A stretch of DNA of 64,000 bases, taken from contig CAWDCL010000004.1 of the NCBI GenBank assembly GCA_963800865.1, positions 1,674,001 through 1,738,000 on the forward strand. Reading direction: 5' to 3'. This document shows, one piece after another, positions 44,757 through 53,204 of this stretch (position 1 is the first letter of the stretch; every line of letters begins with the position of its first letter). Made by a program: the position numbers and the translations under genes. The DNA comes from JALOKP01 sp963800865. GTDB lineage: Bacteria; Acidobacteriota; Polarisedimenticolia; J045. The notes beneath the pieces are model-generated. The model saw only the letters and a list, made by a program, of their open reading frames with translations, was not told the origin of the DNA and made no database searches.

Positions 44757-45152
44757 GTGCCGCTCGCCCCTTCCCGAGACCTCGAAACGGTCCCCAATCC
44801 GGCGCCGGAGCGCCCCTACCGGATCCGGATGGTGGCCCCGGAATTCACCTGCCTGTGCCCCCGGACGGGCCAGCCCGACTTCGCGGCGATCGAGATCGAC
44901 TACGTTCCCGGCCCCCGCCTGGTCGAACTGAAGTCGCTCAAGCAGTACCTCTGGTCATGGCGGGACGAGGGGATCTTCCACGAGGCGGTGACCAACCGGA
45001 TCCTCGGCGACCTCTGCCGGGTCCTCGACCCGGCCTGGATGCGCGTCACCGGCCACTTCAGGGTCCGGGGGGGGGTGACGACGACCGTCGTCGCCCAGCA
45101 CGGGACGCCGCCTGCGACGATGCCGGAGTTTCCGGCCGCGCAGGGGCTCTGA
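44757..45152 (+). CDS. queF: NADPH-dependent 7-cyano-7-deazaguanine reductase (QueF, short type)
   Basis: QueF reduces preQ0 to preQ1 in queuosine biosynthesis. The 131-residue form is the single-domain (type I) class. It has the catalytic Cys34 and Asp41 in FTCLCPRTGQPDFA, the family motif ELKSLK (57-62) for NADPH and substrate, and the Glu-His-rich FHEAVTNRIL segment. The GTG start follows GGGAGTCC. The DUF971 gene is 7 nt downstream, suggesting cotranscription. Confidence 0.95.
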   Translation: MPLAPSRDLETVPNPAPERPYRIRMVAPEFTCLCPRTGQPDFAAIEIDYVPGPRLVELKSLKQYLWSWRDEGIFHEAVTNRILGDLCRVLDPAWMRVTGHFRVRGGVTTTVVAQHGTPPATMPEFPAAQGL

Positions 45153-45159
45153 GGCCGGC

Positions 45160-45480
45160 GTGGCCGGGCCGCGCGCACGCACGATCGAGATCTTCCCGAA
45201 CGGCGAGGTGGGGGTCGTCTGGGACGACGGCCGCGAGGATTTCCACGCCGCCCGGACGCTGCGGCTGGCCTGCCCCTGTGCGCAGTGCGTCGACGAACTG
45301 ACCGGCGAGAAGCGCCTCGATCCGGCGCGGGTCCACGCCGCGCTGCGGGCACTCCACTGGGCGCCGGTCGGGCACTACGCGGTGCAGTTCCGCTGGTCCG
45401 ACGGGCACGACACCGGGCTGTTCACCTTCGACTACCTGCGGGCACTCGGCGACGGGGGCCCGGGAGGCCTCGCGGTCTAG
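45160..45480 (+). CDS. DUF971 domain protein
   Basis: The 106-residue protein matches DUF971, the small domain also found at the N-terminus of gamma-butyrobetaine hydroxylase. Motifs are LRLACPCAQCVDELTGEK and VGHYAVQFRWSDGHDTGLFTFDYLR. Stand-alone members are tied in other bacteria to iron-sulfur cluster or NADH dehydrogenase maturation, but the activity here is not visible. The conserved Cys and His residues could bind metal. It starts at GTG 7 nt after queF and is followed by a strong hairpin. Confidence 0.88.
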   Translation: MAGPRARTIEIFPNGEVGVVWDDGREDFHAARTLRLACPCAQCVDELTGEKRLDPARVHAALRALHWAPVGHYAVQFRWSDGHDTGLFTFDYLRALGDGGPGGLAV

Positions 45481-45483
45481 GCG

Positions 45484-45526
45484 CCCCCTCGCGCGGGGCC
45501 GGCAGCGCCGGCCCCGTGCGAGGGGG
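45484..45526. terminator. Strong hairpin terminator after DUF971
   Basis: About 19-20 bp of CCCCTCGCGCGGGGCCGGC and its near-exact complement enclose an AGC loop with one G/T mismatch. It lies four bases after the DUF971 stop and before the convergent secreted-protein gene, so it can end both transcripts. There is no T tract. Confidence 0.7.
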
Positions 45527-45562
45527 GTGTCAGTCCGGCCGCGGTTCGGAGCGGCCGCCGCG

Positions 45563-45955
45563 CTAGGGGTTCGCGCCGATGCCGGCCGGGAGTCCGAGGT
45601 GCGGCAGCCAGAGCAACTGGGGCAGCGTGCCGGGCAGGAGCGCCAGCGCCGGCTCCAGCCACGGGACGGACGCCGTCGATGCGGGCAGGACGCTCGCCGC
45701 CCCGGCCGCCTTCGGTGCCGCCGACGGCGGAATCGACTGCGTCCACAGGCCGCTCCCGCGCCCCGCACGGATCGAGACCGGCCACGGGCTGCCGGCGTCG
45801 CCCCCGTAGATGTTGGGGTCGAGGTAGGAGTTGTCGGTCATGTTGGGCGAGCCGAGGCCCCGGGGGTTCTCCTCCTGGGCCATCACGGCGGACGGGACGA
45901 CGAGCAGGGCGGCAAGCAGCGCGAGCCGCGGTACGACGCGAAGGGTGAGGCTCAT
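45563..45955 (-). CDS. Small secreted protein next to an XRE-TPR regulator
   Basis: The 130-residue protein has a signal peptide (LALLAALLVVPSAVMAQ, cleavage after AMA). The mature part is short and has no known domain: it starts EENPRGLGSPNMTDNSYLDP and has a hydrophobic, Leu/Pro-rich end. Its ATG overlaps the stop of the upstream regulator gene, so the two are made together. Secreted peptide precursors next to XRE-TPR receptors exist in RRNPP quorum systems of Firmicutes, but that parallel is only suggestive here. Confidence 0.6.
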   Translation of the reverse strand: MSLTLRVVPRLALLAALLVVPSAVMAQEENPRGLGSPNMTDNSYLDPNIYGGDAGSPWPVSIRAGRGSGLWTQSIPPSAAPKAAGAASVLPASTASVPWLEPALALLPGTLPQLLWLPHLGLPAGIGANP

Positions 45956-47139
45956 CAGCGGACCTCCTTGGCGAGCGCGGGCGCCGCTTCGGCGTGACCG
46001 CGCGGATCGAGCAGGGGGCGCACGTCCTCTGCGCCCGGGGGGAACGACTCCAGGAAACGAACGACGTGACGGAGCGACCGCAACGCGGCGCGGGCCTCGG
46101 CCTGGTCGCGCTCGCGCACGCCCAGCCGCCAGAGTTCGAGGTAGACGTCGAAGAGCTCGGGTGCCAGGTCGAGCTTGCGCGCGAGCCGCCGGGCCTGGCC
46201 GAGCAGTGCGCGCGCCGCGTCGCCGCGGCGGCGCAGACCCTCGACCCGCGACTCCTCGACCAGGGTGTGAACGACCACCTGCGACAGCCCGCGGGCCTCG
46301 GCCACGGCCCGCGCGCGCCGCGCCCAGTCGACCGCCTGCGGCAGGCGGCCGCGCCGGCGTTCGATCGCCGCCAGCGCCGCCATGCCGGCCGCTTCGAGCT
46401 GCGGCTCGCCGCCGCGCCGTGCCCCGTCGATCGCCTCCAGCCAGGCCTCGAGCGCAGCGTCGAGCTGACCGTCCGCCTCGAGGCATTGCGCGTTGAGCGC
46501 GGGGGCGCCGGCCTCGATCTCGGCCGGCCACGGGCGCGGCACCTCGCGCAGCGCCGCGTGCGCGGCCCGCGCGAGCAACGGCTGCCCCAGGCCGAACGCG
46601 ACGCGGACGACGAGGAAGAGCGCCCACGCGCGGTCTTCCGGGGCCAGCGTCTCGGCCATCAGGTCGTCGAGGATGGCGCGCGCCGCGTGGAACCGGCCGG
46701 CCGCCGCCAGGGCGCGCGCGGTACCGATCCGGCTGCGGGCTCGCGGACGCGGGCTTCCCGTTTCGAGGGCCCGCACCTCGGCCTGTTCGTAGAGCAGCAG
46801 CGCGCGCGCCACCTCCCCGGCCAGGCCGGCCTGGCGGGCGCGCGCCAGGAGGTCCTCCAGCGGCCACTGGTCCAGTCCCTCCTGTTCGAGCCGTGACAGC
46901 TCGTGCGACAGTTCCAGCCGTTCCGCGAGCAGTCCGAGCCGGACGCGGTACAGCCGGGAGAGCGCCATGAGCTTGAGAGCAGAGACCCGGGACTTCCCGT
47001 TCTCGAGTCGCGATAGCAGGGAGCGCGTGACCGGTTCCGGCTCCTGCATCGTCAGCCGCTCGACGTCCTCGAGCGTCAGCCGCCGCGACTCTCGAAGGGC
47101 CCGGATGTAGCTCCCGAACCGCTTCGATCCTGCAACCAC
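45955..47139 (-). CDS. XRE-family regulator with TPR-like repeats
   Basis: The 394-residue protein has an N-terminal XRE helix-turn-helix (about 8-65: YIRALRESRRLTLEDVERLT, SLLSRLENGKSRVSALKLM) and then TPR-like helix pairs to the end (LALLYEQAEVR, HAARAILDDLMAE, DEALEAWLEAID-like). This is the layout of cytosolic sensor-regulators, including RRNPP receptors. GTG at 47139 is chosen because GGGAGGACAA precedes it; an in-frame upstream extension lacks support. The stop overlaps the secreted-protein gene start. Confidence 0.8.
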   Translation of the reverse strand: MVAGSKRFGSYIRALRESRRLTLEDVERLTMQEPEPVTRSLLSRLENGKSRVSALKLMALSRLYRVRLGLLAERLELSHELSRLEQEGLDQWPLEDLLARARQAGLAGEVARALLLYEQAEVRALETGSPRPRARSRIGTARALAAAGRFHAARAILDDLMAETLAPEDRAWALFLVVRVAFGLGQPLLARAAHAALREVPRPWPAEIEAGAPALNAQCLEADGQLDAALEAWLEAIDGARRGGEPQLEAAGMAALAAIERRRGRLPQAVDWARRARAVAEARGLSQVVVHTLVEESRVEGLRRRGDAARALLGQARRLARKLDLAPELFDVYLELWRLGVRERDQAEARAALRSLRHVVRFLESFPPGAEDVRPLLDPRGHAEAAPALAKEVR

Positions 47140-47586
47140 TTGTCCTCCCTTGCCGGGCGGCGGCGACGGCGCCCCCAACCTGGCGCCCAGGTCCACCCGG
47201 CGGCGGGAGAGGAATTACGCGGATACGCGGCGCGGATCGAGCGCTTCACGAGGGAAAGGACGTCGATACCGCGGGGAATTCCCAAGCCCACGCCCCGCCG
47301 CGGAGAACGGCGTCCCAGCCCCGCAACACCCGCGGAGGACCCCGCGGCGGACTGCGACGCTGCGCAGGGGAGGACCCACGCCGGCCGGCCGTGGATCCGG
47401 GGACGGCACCGGGGAAGGGCGGGGGGGCCGGAGGCGTCCGATCGCTCGCGCCGGCCGGCAGGCGAGTGCGGTCCGCGGGCGTACGGTACACCGCGCCCGC
47501 CGGGCGCAGCGCACCGCACCTCGTTCCCGCGTCCTGGCTGCTCCAGTGCGGCGCAGCTCAGCCAGAGCCGCCGCGCCGGTCGGCGG
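47140..47586. other. 447-nt intergenic region upstream of the XRE-TPR regulator
   Basis: No credible gene is seen on either strand. The region holds a GTACGGTAC palindrome (47481-47489), two ACGCGG half-sites 8 nt apart (47217-47230), and GC-rich spacer. It must carry the regulator's promoter, but no clear -35/-10 is visible. Downstream of the YtxH gene it may also hold a terminator. Confidence 0.5.
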
Positions 47587-47826
47587 TCAGACCTCTTCTT
47601 CCGCCCGGGCGAGCTTCTCGCGGACCTTCTCGCGGACCTTCTCGCTCATCTCGCCGATCTTCTCGCCGGCCTTGCCGTACTTGTCCGAGGCCCAGCGGCC
47701 CATCTGCTCGCGCGTCTCCCGCCCGCTCTTGGGCGAGGTCAGCAGCGCGATCCCGGCCCCCACGAGGCCGCCGAGGATGAATGCACCGAGAATGGCGAGT
47801 CCGCCCGACCCACGATCGTCGTCCAT
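47587..47826 (-). CDS. YtxH-domain small membrane protein
   Basis: The 79-residue protein has one membrane helix (AILGAFILGGLVGAGIALL), then SPKSGRETREQMGRWASDKY and a charged helix (EKVREKVREKLARAEEE), the YtxH (general stress-type) pattern. The second ATG (47826) is chosen because AGGAGG is 8 nt before it. The first (47832) overlaps the upstream DUF948 stop as ATGA and would add two residues. It probably acts with the DUF948 protein at the membrane. Confidence 0.85.
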   Translation of the reverse strand: MDDDRGSGGLAILGAFILGGLVGAGIALLTSPKSGRETREQMGRWASDKYGKAGEKIGEMSEKVREKVREKLARAEEEV

Positions 47827-47828
47827 TG

Positions 47829-48194
47829 TCATTTCCTCCTGCTGGGAGCGTTGGTGCGGGGTTTCCGGAGCAACCAGCGTACGACCTTGTACGCCGTGAC
47901 CAGGCCGGCCGCCAGCGGAGTGCGGCTCCTGAGCGAAGACACCGCGCCTTCCAGTTGGTGCGCCAACGGCGGGAGCTGATTGAGCACGTCGCTCGCCCGG
48001 GCGACCGACTCGCTGGTCTTGCGCGCGTTCGCCAGCGTGATTTCCAGGTCGGGGACCAGGCGGGTCACGGCCGTACGGATCTCCCGCACGGCGGCCCGCG
48101 CCTCGCCGATCAGCTGCACCAGGTAGACGGTGAGGACGGCCAGGAGCGCGACGGCCGCGGCGGCCAGTACGATCCAAAGCACCGAAGTGTCCAT
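47829..48194 (-). CDS. DUF948-like (YtxG-type) membrane-anchored protein
   Basis: The 121-residue protein has an N-terminal helix (WIVLAAAAVALLAVLTVYLVQ) followed by a coiled-coil-like stretch with regularly spaced hydrophobic residues (IGEARAAVREIRTAVTRLVPDLEITLANA), typical of DUF948. A basic C-terminal tail ends RKPRTNAPSRRK. The pairing with a YtxH gene downstream mirrors ytxG-ytxH of Firmicutes. The ATG at 48194 is chosen because the membrane helix follows it directly. Confidence 0.75.
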   Translation of the reverse strand: MDTSVLWIVLAAAAVALLAVLTVYLVQLIGEARAAVREIRTAVTRLVPDLEITLANARKTSESVARASDVLNQLPPLAHQLEGAVSSLRSRTPLAAGLVTAYKVVRWLLRKPRTNAPSRRK

Positions 48195-48298
48195 GGGGCC
48201 TTTGTACCACGCGCGCCGCGCCGGTGACACCGCGCCGGATGGCGCCGCCGGCGGGCGGGCTAGCCCGGACCAGCGGGCGGGTTAGAATCAGCGGTCCG

Positions 48299-49279
48299 AT
48301 GATCCGACCATCCCGCGATTCCTCCGGGCACGAGATCGTCGTGGCCTGTGCATCGCCCGCCGACGACGGCGTGGCCGCGGCGCTGGCCCGGCATCCCGGT
48401 GTCCGGTTCGCCGAGCACCCGCCGCTCGCCGGTCCCGCGCTCGCCGCTGTGGCGGCCGGGGCCGACGTGCTCGTGACGCGGGCCTGGCAGCGCGTCGATC
48501 GCGCCGTGCTCGGCGCGGGCGGGGGCCGACTCCGCGCCGTCGTCCAGGGGTCCGCGGGGCTCGACAACGTCGATCACGAGGCGGCCGCGGAGCTGGGGGT
48601 CGAGGTCGTCGCCGTCGATCCCGGCAACGCGACGGGGGTCGCGGAACTGACTCTCCTGTCGCTGATCGCGCTCTGGCGCGGGCTTCCCGCGCACTGGAAC
48701 GCGACCGCGCTCGGCCGCTGGCCCGATCGCGAACGGCTGCCCGACCGCGAGATCGCCGGGAAGACGCTCGGGCTCGTCGGCCTGGGCCGGGTCGGGACGC
48801 GGGTCAGCCGCCGCGCCCGGGCCTGCGAGATGACGGTGCTGGCCGTCGATCCCTACATCCCGGCGGAGACCTTCGCGGCCGCGGGCGCGCTGCGGGTCGC
48901 TTCGCTGGCGGAACTGCTGCCCCGCTGCGACGCGCTCAGCCTGCATTGTCCCCTGACGGACGAGACGCGGGGGATGATCGGCGCCGCCCAGCTGGCCCGG
49001 CTGCCGGAGGGCGCGCTGCTGGTCAACACCGCGCGCGGCGGAATCGTGGACGAGTCGGCGCTGGCGGCCGCACTCGACTCGGGACGCCTCGCGGGAGCGG
49101 CGCTCGACGTGTTCGAGCACGAGCCGGTCGTCGTTCCCGGGATCGCCTCACACCCGAAGGTGCTCGCCACGCCGCACCTCGCAGGTCACACGGTCGAATC
49201 GCACCTCGCACGCGCCCGGAACCTCGCCGAGGCACTGGAAGCGCTCGTCGTCCGACTGGCGCCGGAGGGTTGTCGATGA
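48299..49279 (+). CDS. D-isomer-specific 2-hydroxyacid dehydrogenase
   Basis: The 326-residue protein is an NAD-dependent 2-hydroxyacid dehydrogenase of the SerA type without a regulatory ACT domain. Features are the Rossmann motif LGLVGLGRVGTRVS, catalytic Arg in NTARGGIVDE, Glu in FEHEP, and His in TPHLAGHT. Substrate could be 3-phosphoglycerate or another 2-hydroxyacid. TAGAAT at 48283-48288 is a good -10, which places the start site only about four bases before the ATG, and no ribosome site is visible, so the mRNA may be leaderless. The stop overlaps the next gene as ATGA. Confidence 0.92.
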   Translation: MIRPSRDSSGHEIVVACASPADDGVAAALARHPGVRFAEHPPLAGPALAAVAAGADVLVTRAWQRVDRAVLGAGGGRLRAVVQGSAGLDNVDHEAAAELGVEVVAVDPGNATGVAELTLLSLIALWRGLPAHWNATALGRWPDRERLPDREIAGKTLGLVGLGRVGTRVSRRARACEMTVLAVDPYIPAETFAAAGALRVASLAELLPRCDALSLHCPLTDETRGMIGAAQLARLPEGALLVNTARGGIVDESALAAALDSGRLAGAALDVFEHEPVVVPGIASHPKVLATPHLAGHTVESHLARARNLAEALEALVVRLAPEGCR

Positions 49280-51342
49280 AGCGGGACCGGGCCGTGCGCG
49301 TCCTCGTCGTCGCGCTGCTCGCGCTGGCGCTCGCCGCGCTCGCGCCGGCCGGCGCGGCCAAGAAGAAGAGCCGCGCCGCGCCCAGGAAGAAGGCCGTCGC
49401 CGCCGCGCCGCTGCCGAAGCTCCCCGACGTGCCGCCGCTGGTGCTCGAGGCGGCCGGGACGGGGGAATTCGTTCGCGGCGTCGTCGTGCCGGGGTCGCGC
49501 CTCGCAGGGGTCGTCGTCTGGCCGCGGCGTGACGCGCTGGAGCGGCAGGGCCTTCCGGCCGGTTCGGCGCTGGTCTCCGCCCAGCTCGCTGCGCTCGCGG
49601 CGTCGGCCGCGGAGCCCGGCGCGACGCCGCTCGTGGAACTCCTGCCGGACGGGATCGCGGTCGGGGCGCGCGTCGATGCCGGCGACGAGGCCCGACTCGC
49701 GCGCCTGCTGGCGGCGCTGGCCACGCCGCGCCCGGCGCCCGACGGGCCGCGTCAGCAGGCGCTCGAGCGCCTGCAGCGCATGGCGAGCGAGCACTGGTCG
49801 AACCCCGAGACCGTGGCGCGTCGCGCCGCGCTCGGGCTGCTCTACCCGGGGAGCCGGTTCCCCTGGGATCCGATCCCCGGTCCGCAGGCGGTCAACGACG
49901 CCGATGCGGGCGCGCGGGCGGTCGTCTTCGCCGCGGTCCGCGAAGCGCCGGTGCGATTCTTCGTTGCCGGCCCCTCCGGTCTGGCGAGCCGGCTGTCCGG
50001 CCAGCTTCCCCATCGCAGCGGTCCGGCGCCCGCCGCGGAGGCCCCGCTCCCGGCGGCGCGGGCGCCCCTCTCCGCGCTGGTCGACGAGGAGGACGGCAGC
50101 GGGTCGCCGGGGAAGGTCGGGCTCGTGCTCGCGTTCTCGCTGGCGGGCCCCGCCGCGACCCCGACCCAGCAGGCGACGCTCGCCGTGCTGGCCGAGGGGC
50201 TGACCGAGGGCGAGGGCTCGCTGTCACAGCGCCTGAAAGTCGTGCTGGGCGAGCCCGCGCCGGCGCGGGTGGACCTCGTGCGCGGCAACGGCGGCGACGC
50301 GGCCCTGGTGCTGAGCGCGCTCGTCCCCGCCCCGTCGGCCGGCCTCGGGTGGAACGTGCTGAGCGGCGCCGTCAACTCGGTTCGGACGATCGCGCTGCGC
50401 GACGACGCGATCTACCGCGCGCGGCGCCGCCTGGTCGAGAGATCGCTGGCGCGGCGGACCGACCCGGCCGCGGCGCTGCTCGACGCCTTCGCGGGCGGGC
50501 CGGCCGCCGCCGCGACGCCGGCCGTGACGCGCGCCGGCGACGTGCAGGCCGCGGCGCAGCAGGCCCTCGTCCCGGAGCGCCAGGCGTCGGTCGCGGCCGG
50601 CCCGCTCCCCGACGAGCTCGCCGAGATCCCGGAGTTCCGGCAGGCGCTGCGCCTGGCGTGGGAGCGCTTCGACCCGCTGTCGGAGACGATGATGCAGTCC
50701 GGCGACGCGGCCGAGCGCGACACCGCCGCGGCGCAGGAACTGGCGCGGGCGGCGCTGGCCGCGCTCGCCGACGGGGCGGCCCCCGCTTTCGACCCGCGCT
50801 ACCACGCGACCTACCGCGTGCGCGAGGAGACGCCGGCCGGTCCGATCGAGTCGACGCTGCGGGTGGTCGCTTCCGCGGAAGGGATCTCGTGGTCGATCGA
50901 CGCCGCGGACTGGACGATCGAGGCCGAAGAGCGGGCGGGGAAGGGGAGCGCGTCCCCGGACGGCGTGATCCACCTGCCGCAGCCGAACCGGCTGCTCGCG
51001 ATGGCACTCCGCGAGCCGGCGATCCTGCTGGCGAGCGTGGTCGACGGGTCGGTTGCGGCGGAGGCGGTGCGCGCCGCCTGCGACGGGGCGCTATGCCCGG
51101 CGCTGCGGGCGGAGCTGGAGGACGGTTCGATCCTCACGCTCGTGCTCGACGAGGCGACGAAGATGCCGCGCGCGCTGCGCACCTGGTGGCCGGGCAAGGA
51201 CGAGAGCCGCGTACCCGACGAGCAGGTCCGCTACATCGGCTGGCGCAAGGCCGGCCCGGTGCGCGTCGCGGAGCTGGTTTCGGTCGAGGATGCGCTCGGC
51301 ACCACCCGCCGGGTCGCGCTCGAAGAGTGGAGCTGGCCGTGA
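49276..51342 (+). CDS. Large secreted protein, possibly a degenerate M16-like protein
   Basis: The 688-residue protein has a signal peptide (VVALLALALAALAPAGAA), a Lys/Arg-rich spacer, and two repeated alpha/beta halves (about 70-250 and 270-420). Their spacing (RASEHW-like helix, LLYPGSRFPWDPI, APVRFFVAGP; then a second half beginning VGLVLAFSLAG) recalls M16 peptidase domains, but the HxxEH zinc motif is absent, so activity is not expected. The C-terminal 200 residues are beta-rich with no family. The ATG overlaps the dehydrogenase stop. Confidence 0.55.
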   Translation: MKRDRAVRVLVVALLALALAALAPAGAAKKKSRAAPRKKAVAAAPLPKLPDVPPLVLEAAGTGEFVRGVVVPGSRLAGVVVWPRRDALERQGLPAGSALVSAQLAALAASAAEPGATPLVELLPDGIAVGARVDAGDEARLARLLAALATPRPAPDGPRQQALERLQRMASEHWSNPETVARRAALGLLYPGSRFPWDPIPGPQAVNDADAGARAVVFAAVREAPVRFFVAGPSGLASRLSGQLPHRSGPAPAAEAPLPAARAPLSALVDEEDGSGSPGKVGLVLAFSLAGPAATPTQQATLAVLAEGLTEGEGSLSQRLKVVLGEPAPARVDLVRGNGGDAALVLSALVPAPSAGLGWNVLSGAVNSVRTIALRDDAIYRARRRLVERSLARRTDPAAALLDAFAGGPAAAATPAVTRAGDVQAAAQQALVPERQASVAAGPLPDELAEIPEFRQALRLAWERFDPLSETMMQSGDAAERDTAAAQELARAALAALADGAAPAFDPRYHATYRVREETPAGPIESTLRVVASAEGISWSIDAADWTIEAEERAGKGSASPDGVIHLPQPNRLLAMALREPAILLASVVDGSVAAEAVRAACDGALCPALRAELEDGSILTLVLDEATKMPRALRTWWPGKDESRVPDEQVRYIGWRKAGPVRVAELVSVEDALGTTRRVALEEWSWP

Positions 51343-51400
51343 GCGCAGCCGGCCGGCGATCCCCGTCCCACGGAGGGCAAGGCAGTCGCTCGACCGCGTC

Positions 51401-53203
51401 GTGGTCCGGATCGCGGGCGATTCGGGCGACGGGATCCAGGTCACCGGCGGTCAGCTGACGTCGACCTCCGCCCTCGCCGGCAACGACGTCGCGACGCTCC
51501 CCGACTTCCCCGCCGAGATTCGTGCGCCGGCGGGGACCCTCCCCGGCGTTTCCGGGTTCCAGCTGCAGTTCTCCGCCTCGGAGATCATGACGCCCGGCGA
51601 CCAGGCCGACGTGCTGGTGGCCTTCAACCCGGCCGCGCTCAAGGTCCACCTCAAGGACCTCAAGCGCGGCGGGATCCTGATCGTCAACGAGGATGCCTTC
51701 GACGAGAACGGGCTGCGGAAGGCCGGCCTCGCCGCGAATCCGCTCGACGACGGCACGCTCGCCAACACCACGCTCCACCGCGTGGCGATCTCGCGCCTGA
51801 CGCGGGAGGCGCTCGCCGAGACCGGGCTCGGCGCCAAGGACGCCGAGCGCTGCAAGAACTTCTTCGCGCTCGGCATCCTCTACTGGCTCTACGGCCGGCC
51901 GATCGACCCGACCGCGCGCTGGATCCGGGACAAGTACGCGAAACGCCCCGAGCTGGCCGAGGCCAACGAGAAGGTGCTGCGCGCCGGGTTCAACTACGGC
52001 AACACGGTGCGGATCTTCCAGAGCGTGTACGAGGTCCCCCCGGCGCGTCTCGAACCGGGGCTCTACCGCAACCTCGACGGCAACGAGGCGATCGCGCTGG
52101 CGCTCGCGAGCATCGCCCAGCGTTCGGGGATGCGCGTCGTCCTCGGCAGCTACCCGATCACCCCTGCCTCGACCGTGCTGCACGCCTGCAGCCGGCTGAA
52201 ACCGTACGGCGTCGTCGCCTACCAGGCCGAGGACGAGATCGCGAGCATCGGGGCCGCGCTCGGGGCCGCGTTCGGCGGCGCGCTCGGCGTGACCGCGACG
52301 AGCGGGCCCGGCATGGCGCTCAAGGGCGAGATGCTCGGCCTGGCGACGATGGTCGAGCTGCCGCTGCTCGTCTTCGACATCCAGCGCGCCGGTCCTTCGA
52401 CCGGCATGCCGACCAAGACCGAGCAGTCGGACCTGCTGATGGCGATGTTCGGCCGTCACGGCGAATCGCCCCTGCCGATCCTGGCGCCCGCGACCCCGTC
52501 GGACTGCTTCTGGATCACGCTCGAGGCCGCGCGGATCGCGATCCGCTATCGCACCCCGGTGATCGTGCTCTCCGAGGGCTACCTCGCGAGCGGCTCCGAG
52601 CCGTTCCGGGTCCCGACCCCCGAGCAGATCCCGGTGCTCGACCCCGCCTATCTGACCGACCCGGAACGCTTCGCCGGGACCTACGCGCGCGACCCTCTGA
52701 CCCTGGCCCGCCCCTGGATCCCGGCCGGCACGCCCGGGCTCCAGCACCGGATCGGGGGGCTCGAGAAGGACGACCTCGGGCAGGTCTCCTACGACGCCCA
52801 GAACCACCAGCGGATGGTCGCGCTGCGGGCCGGCAAGATCGCGGGGATCGCGGACGACATCCCGCCGGCACGCCTCGAGGAGGGGGTGATCGGCGACGAG
52901 CTGCTGGTCGTCGGCTGGGGTTCGACCTACGGCGCGATCACCCAGGCGGTGCGCGAGGAGCGCGCCGCGGGCCGGCAGGTGGCGAGCCTGCACCTGCGCC
53001 ACCTGAACCCGCTGCCGCGCGGTCTCGAGCAGCTCCTGGACGCCTTCCCGCGCGTGCTCGTGCCCGAACTCAACCTGGGCCAGCTGCTCTGGCTCCTTTC
53101 CGCACGATTCCACCTCGACGCCGTCGGCTTCCACAAGGTGCAAGGCGTCCCGTTCCGGGTCGACGAGCTGCGTGCGCGCATCGCCGAGCTGCTGGGAGCC
53201 TGA
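51401..53203 (+). CDS. korA: 2-oxoacid:ferredoxin oxidoreductase, fused gamma-alpha subunit (KorA-like)
   Basis: This 600-residue subunit joins the gamma domain (residues 1-190, RIAGDSGDGIQVTGGQL) with the pyruvate-ferredoxin-type alpha domain (about 210-600, LGSYPITPASTVLHACSRL; AEDEIASIGAALGA). It is the length of KorA-type 2-oxoglutarate:ferredoxin enzymes, which use CoA and thiamine diphosphate to make acyl-CoA and reduced ferredoxin. Substrate could be another 2-oxoacid. The first in-frame start is the GTG at 51401, yet GGAGG is 24 nt before it and no ATG/GTG/TTG lies between, so the start is uncertain. It is followed by the beta subunit. Confidence 0.9.
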   Translation: MVRIAGDSGDGIQVTGGQLTSTSALAGNDVATLPDFPAEIRAPAGTLPGVSGFQLQFSASEIMTPGDQADVLVAFNPAALKVHLKDLKRGGILIVNEDAFDENGLRKAGLAANPLDDGTLANTTLHRVAISRLTREALAETGLGAKDAERCKNFFALGILYWLYGRPIDPTARWIRDKYAKRPELAEANEKVLRAGFNYGNTVRIFQSVYEVPPARLEPGLYRNLDGNEAIALALASIAQRSGMRVVLGSYPITPASTVLHACSRLKPYGVVAYQAEDEIASIGAALGAAFGGALGVTATSGPGMALKGEMLGLATMVELPLLVFDIQRAGPSTGMPTKTEQSDLLMAMFGRHGESPLPILAPATPSDCFWITLEAARIAIRYRTPVIVLSEGYLASGSEPFRVPTPEQIPVLDPAYLTDPERFAGTYARDPLTLARPWIPAGTPGLQHRIGGLEKDDLGQVSYDAQNHQRMVALRAGKIAGIADDIPPARLEEGVIGDELLVVGWGSTYGAITQAVREERAAGRQVASLHLRHLNPLPRGLEQLLDAFPRVLVPELNLGQLLWLLSARFHLDAVGFHKVQGVPFRVDELRARIAELLGA

Positions 53204-53204
53204 G

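Noticed and set aside
49276..51342. Active M16 metallopeptidase
   Set aside because: No HxxEH motif is found anywhere in the protein; only a general two-half pattern resembles the family.
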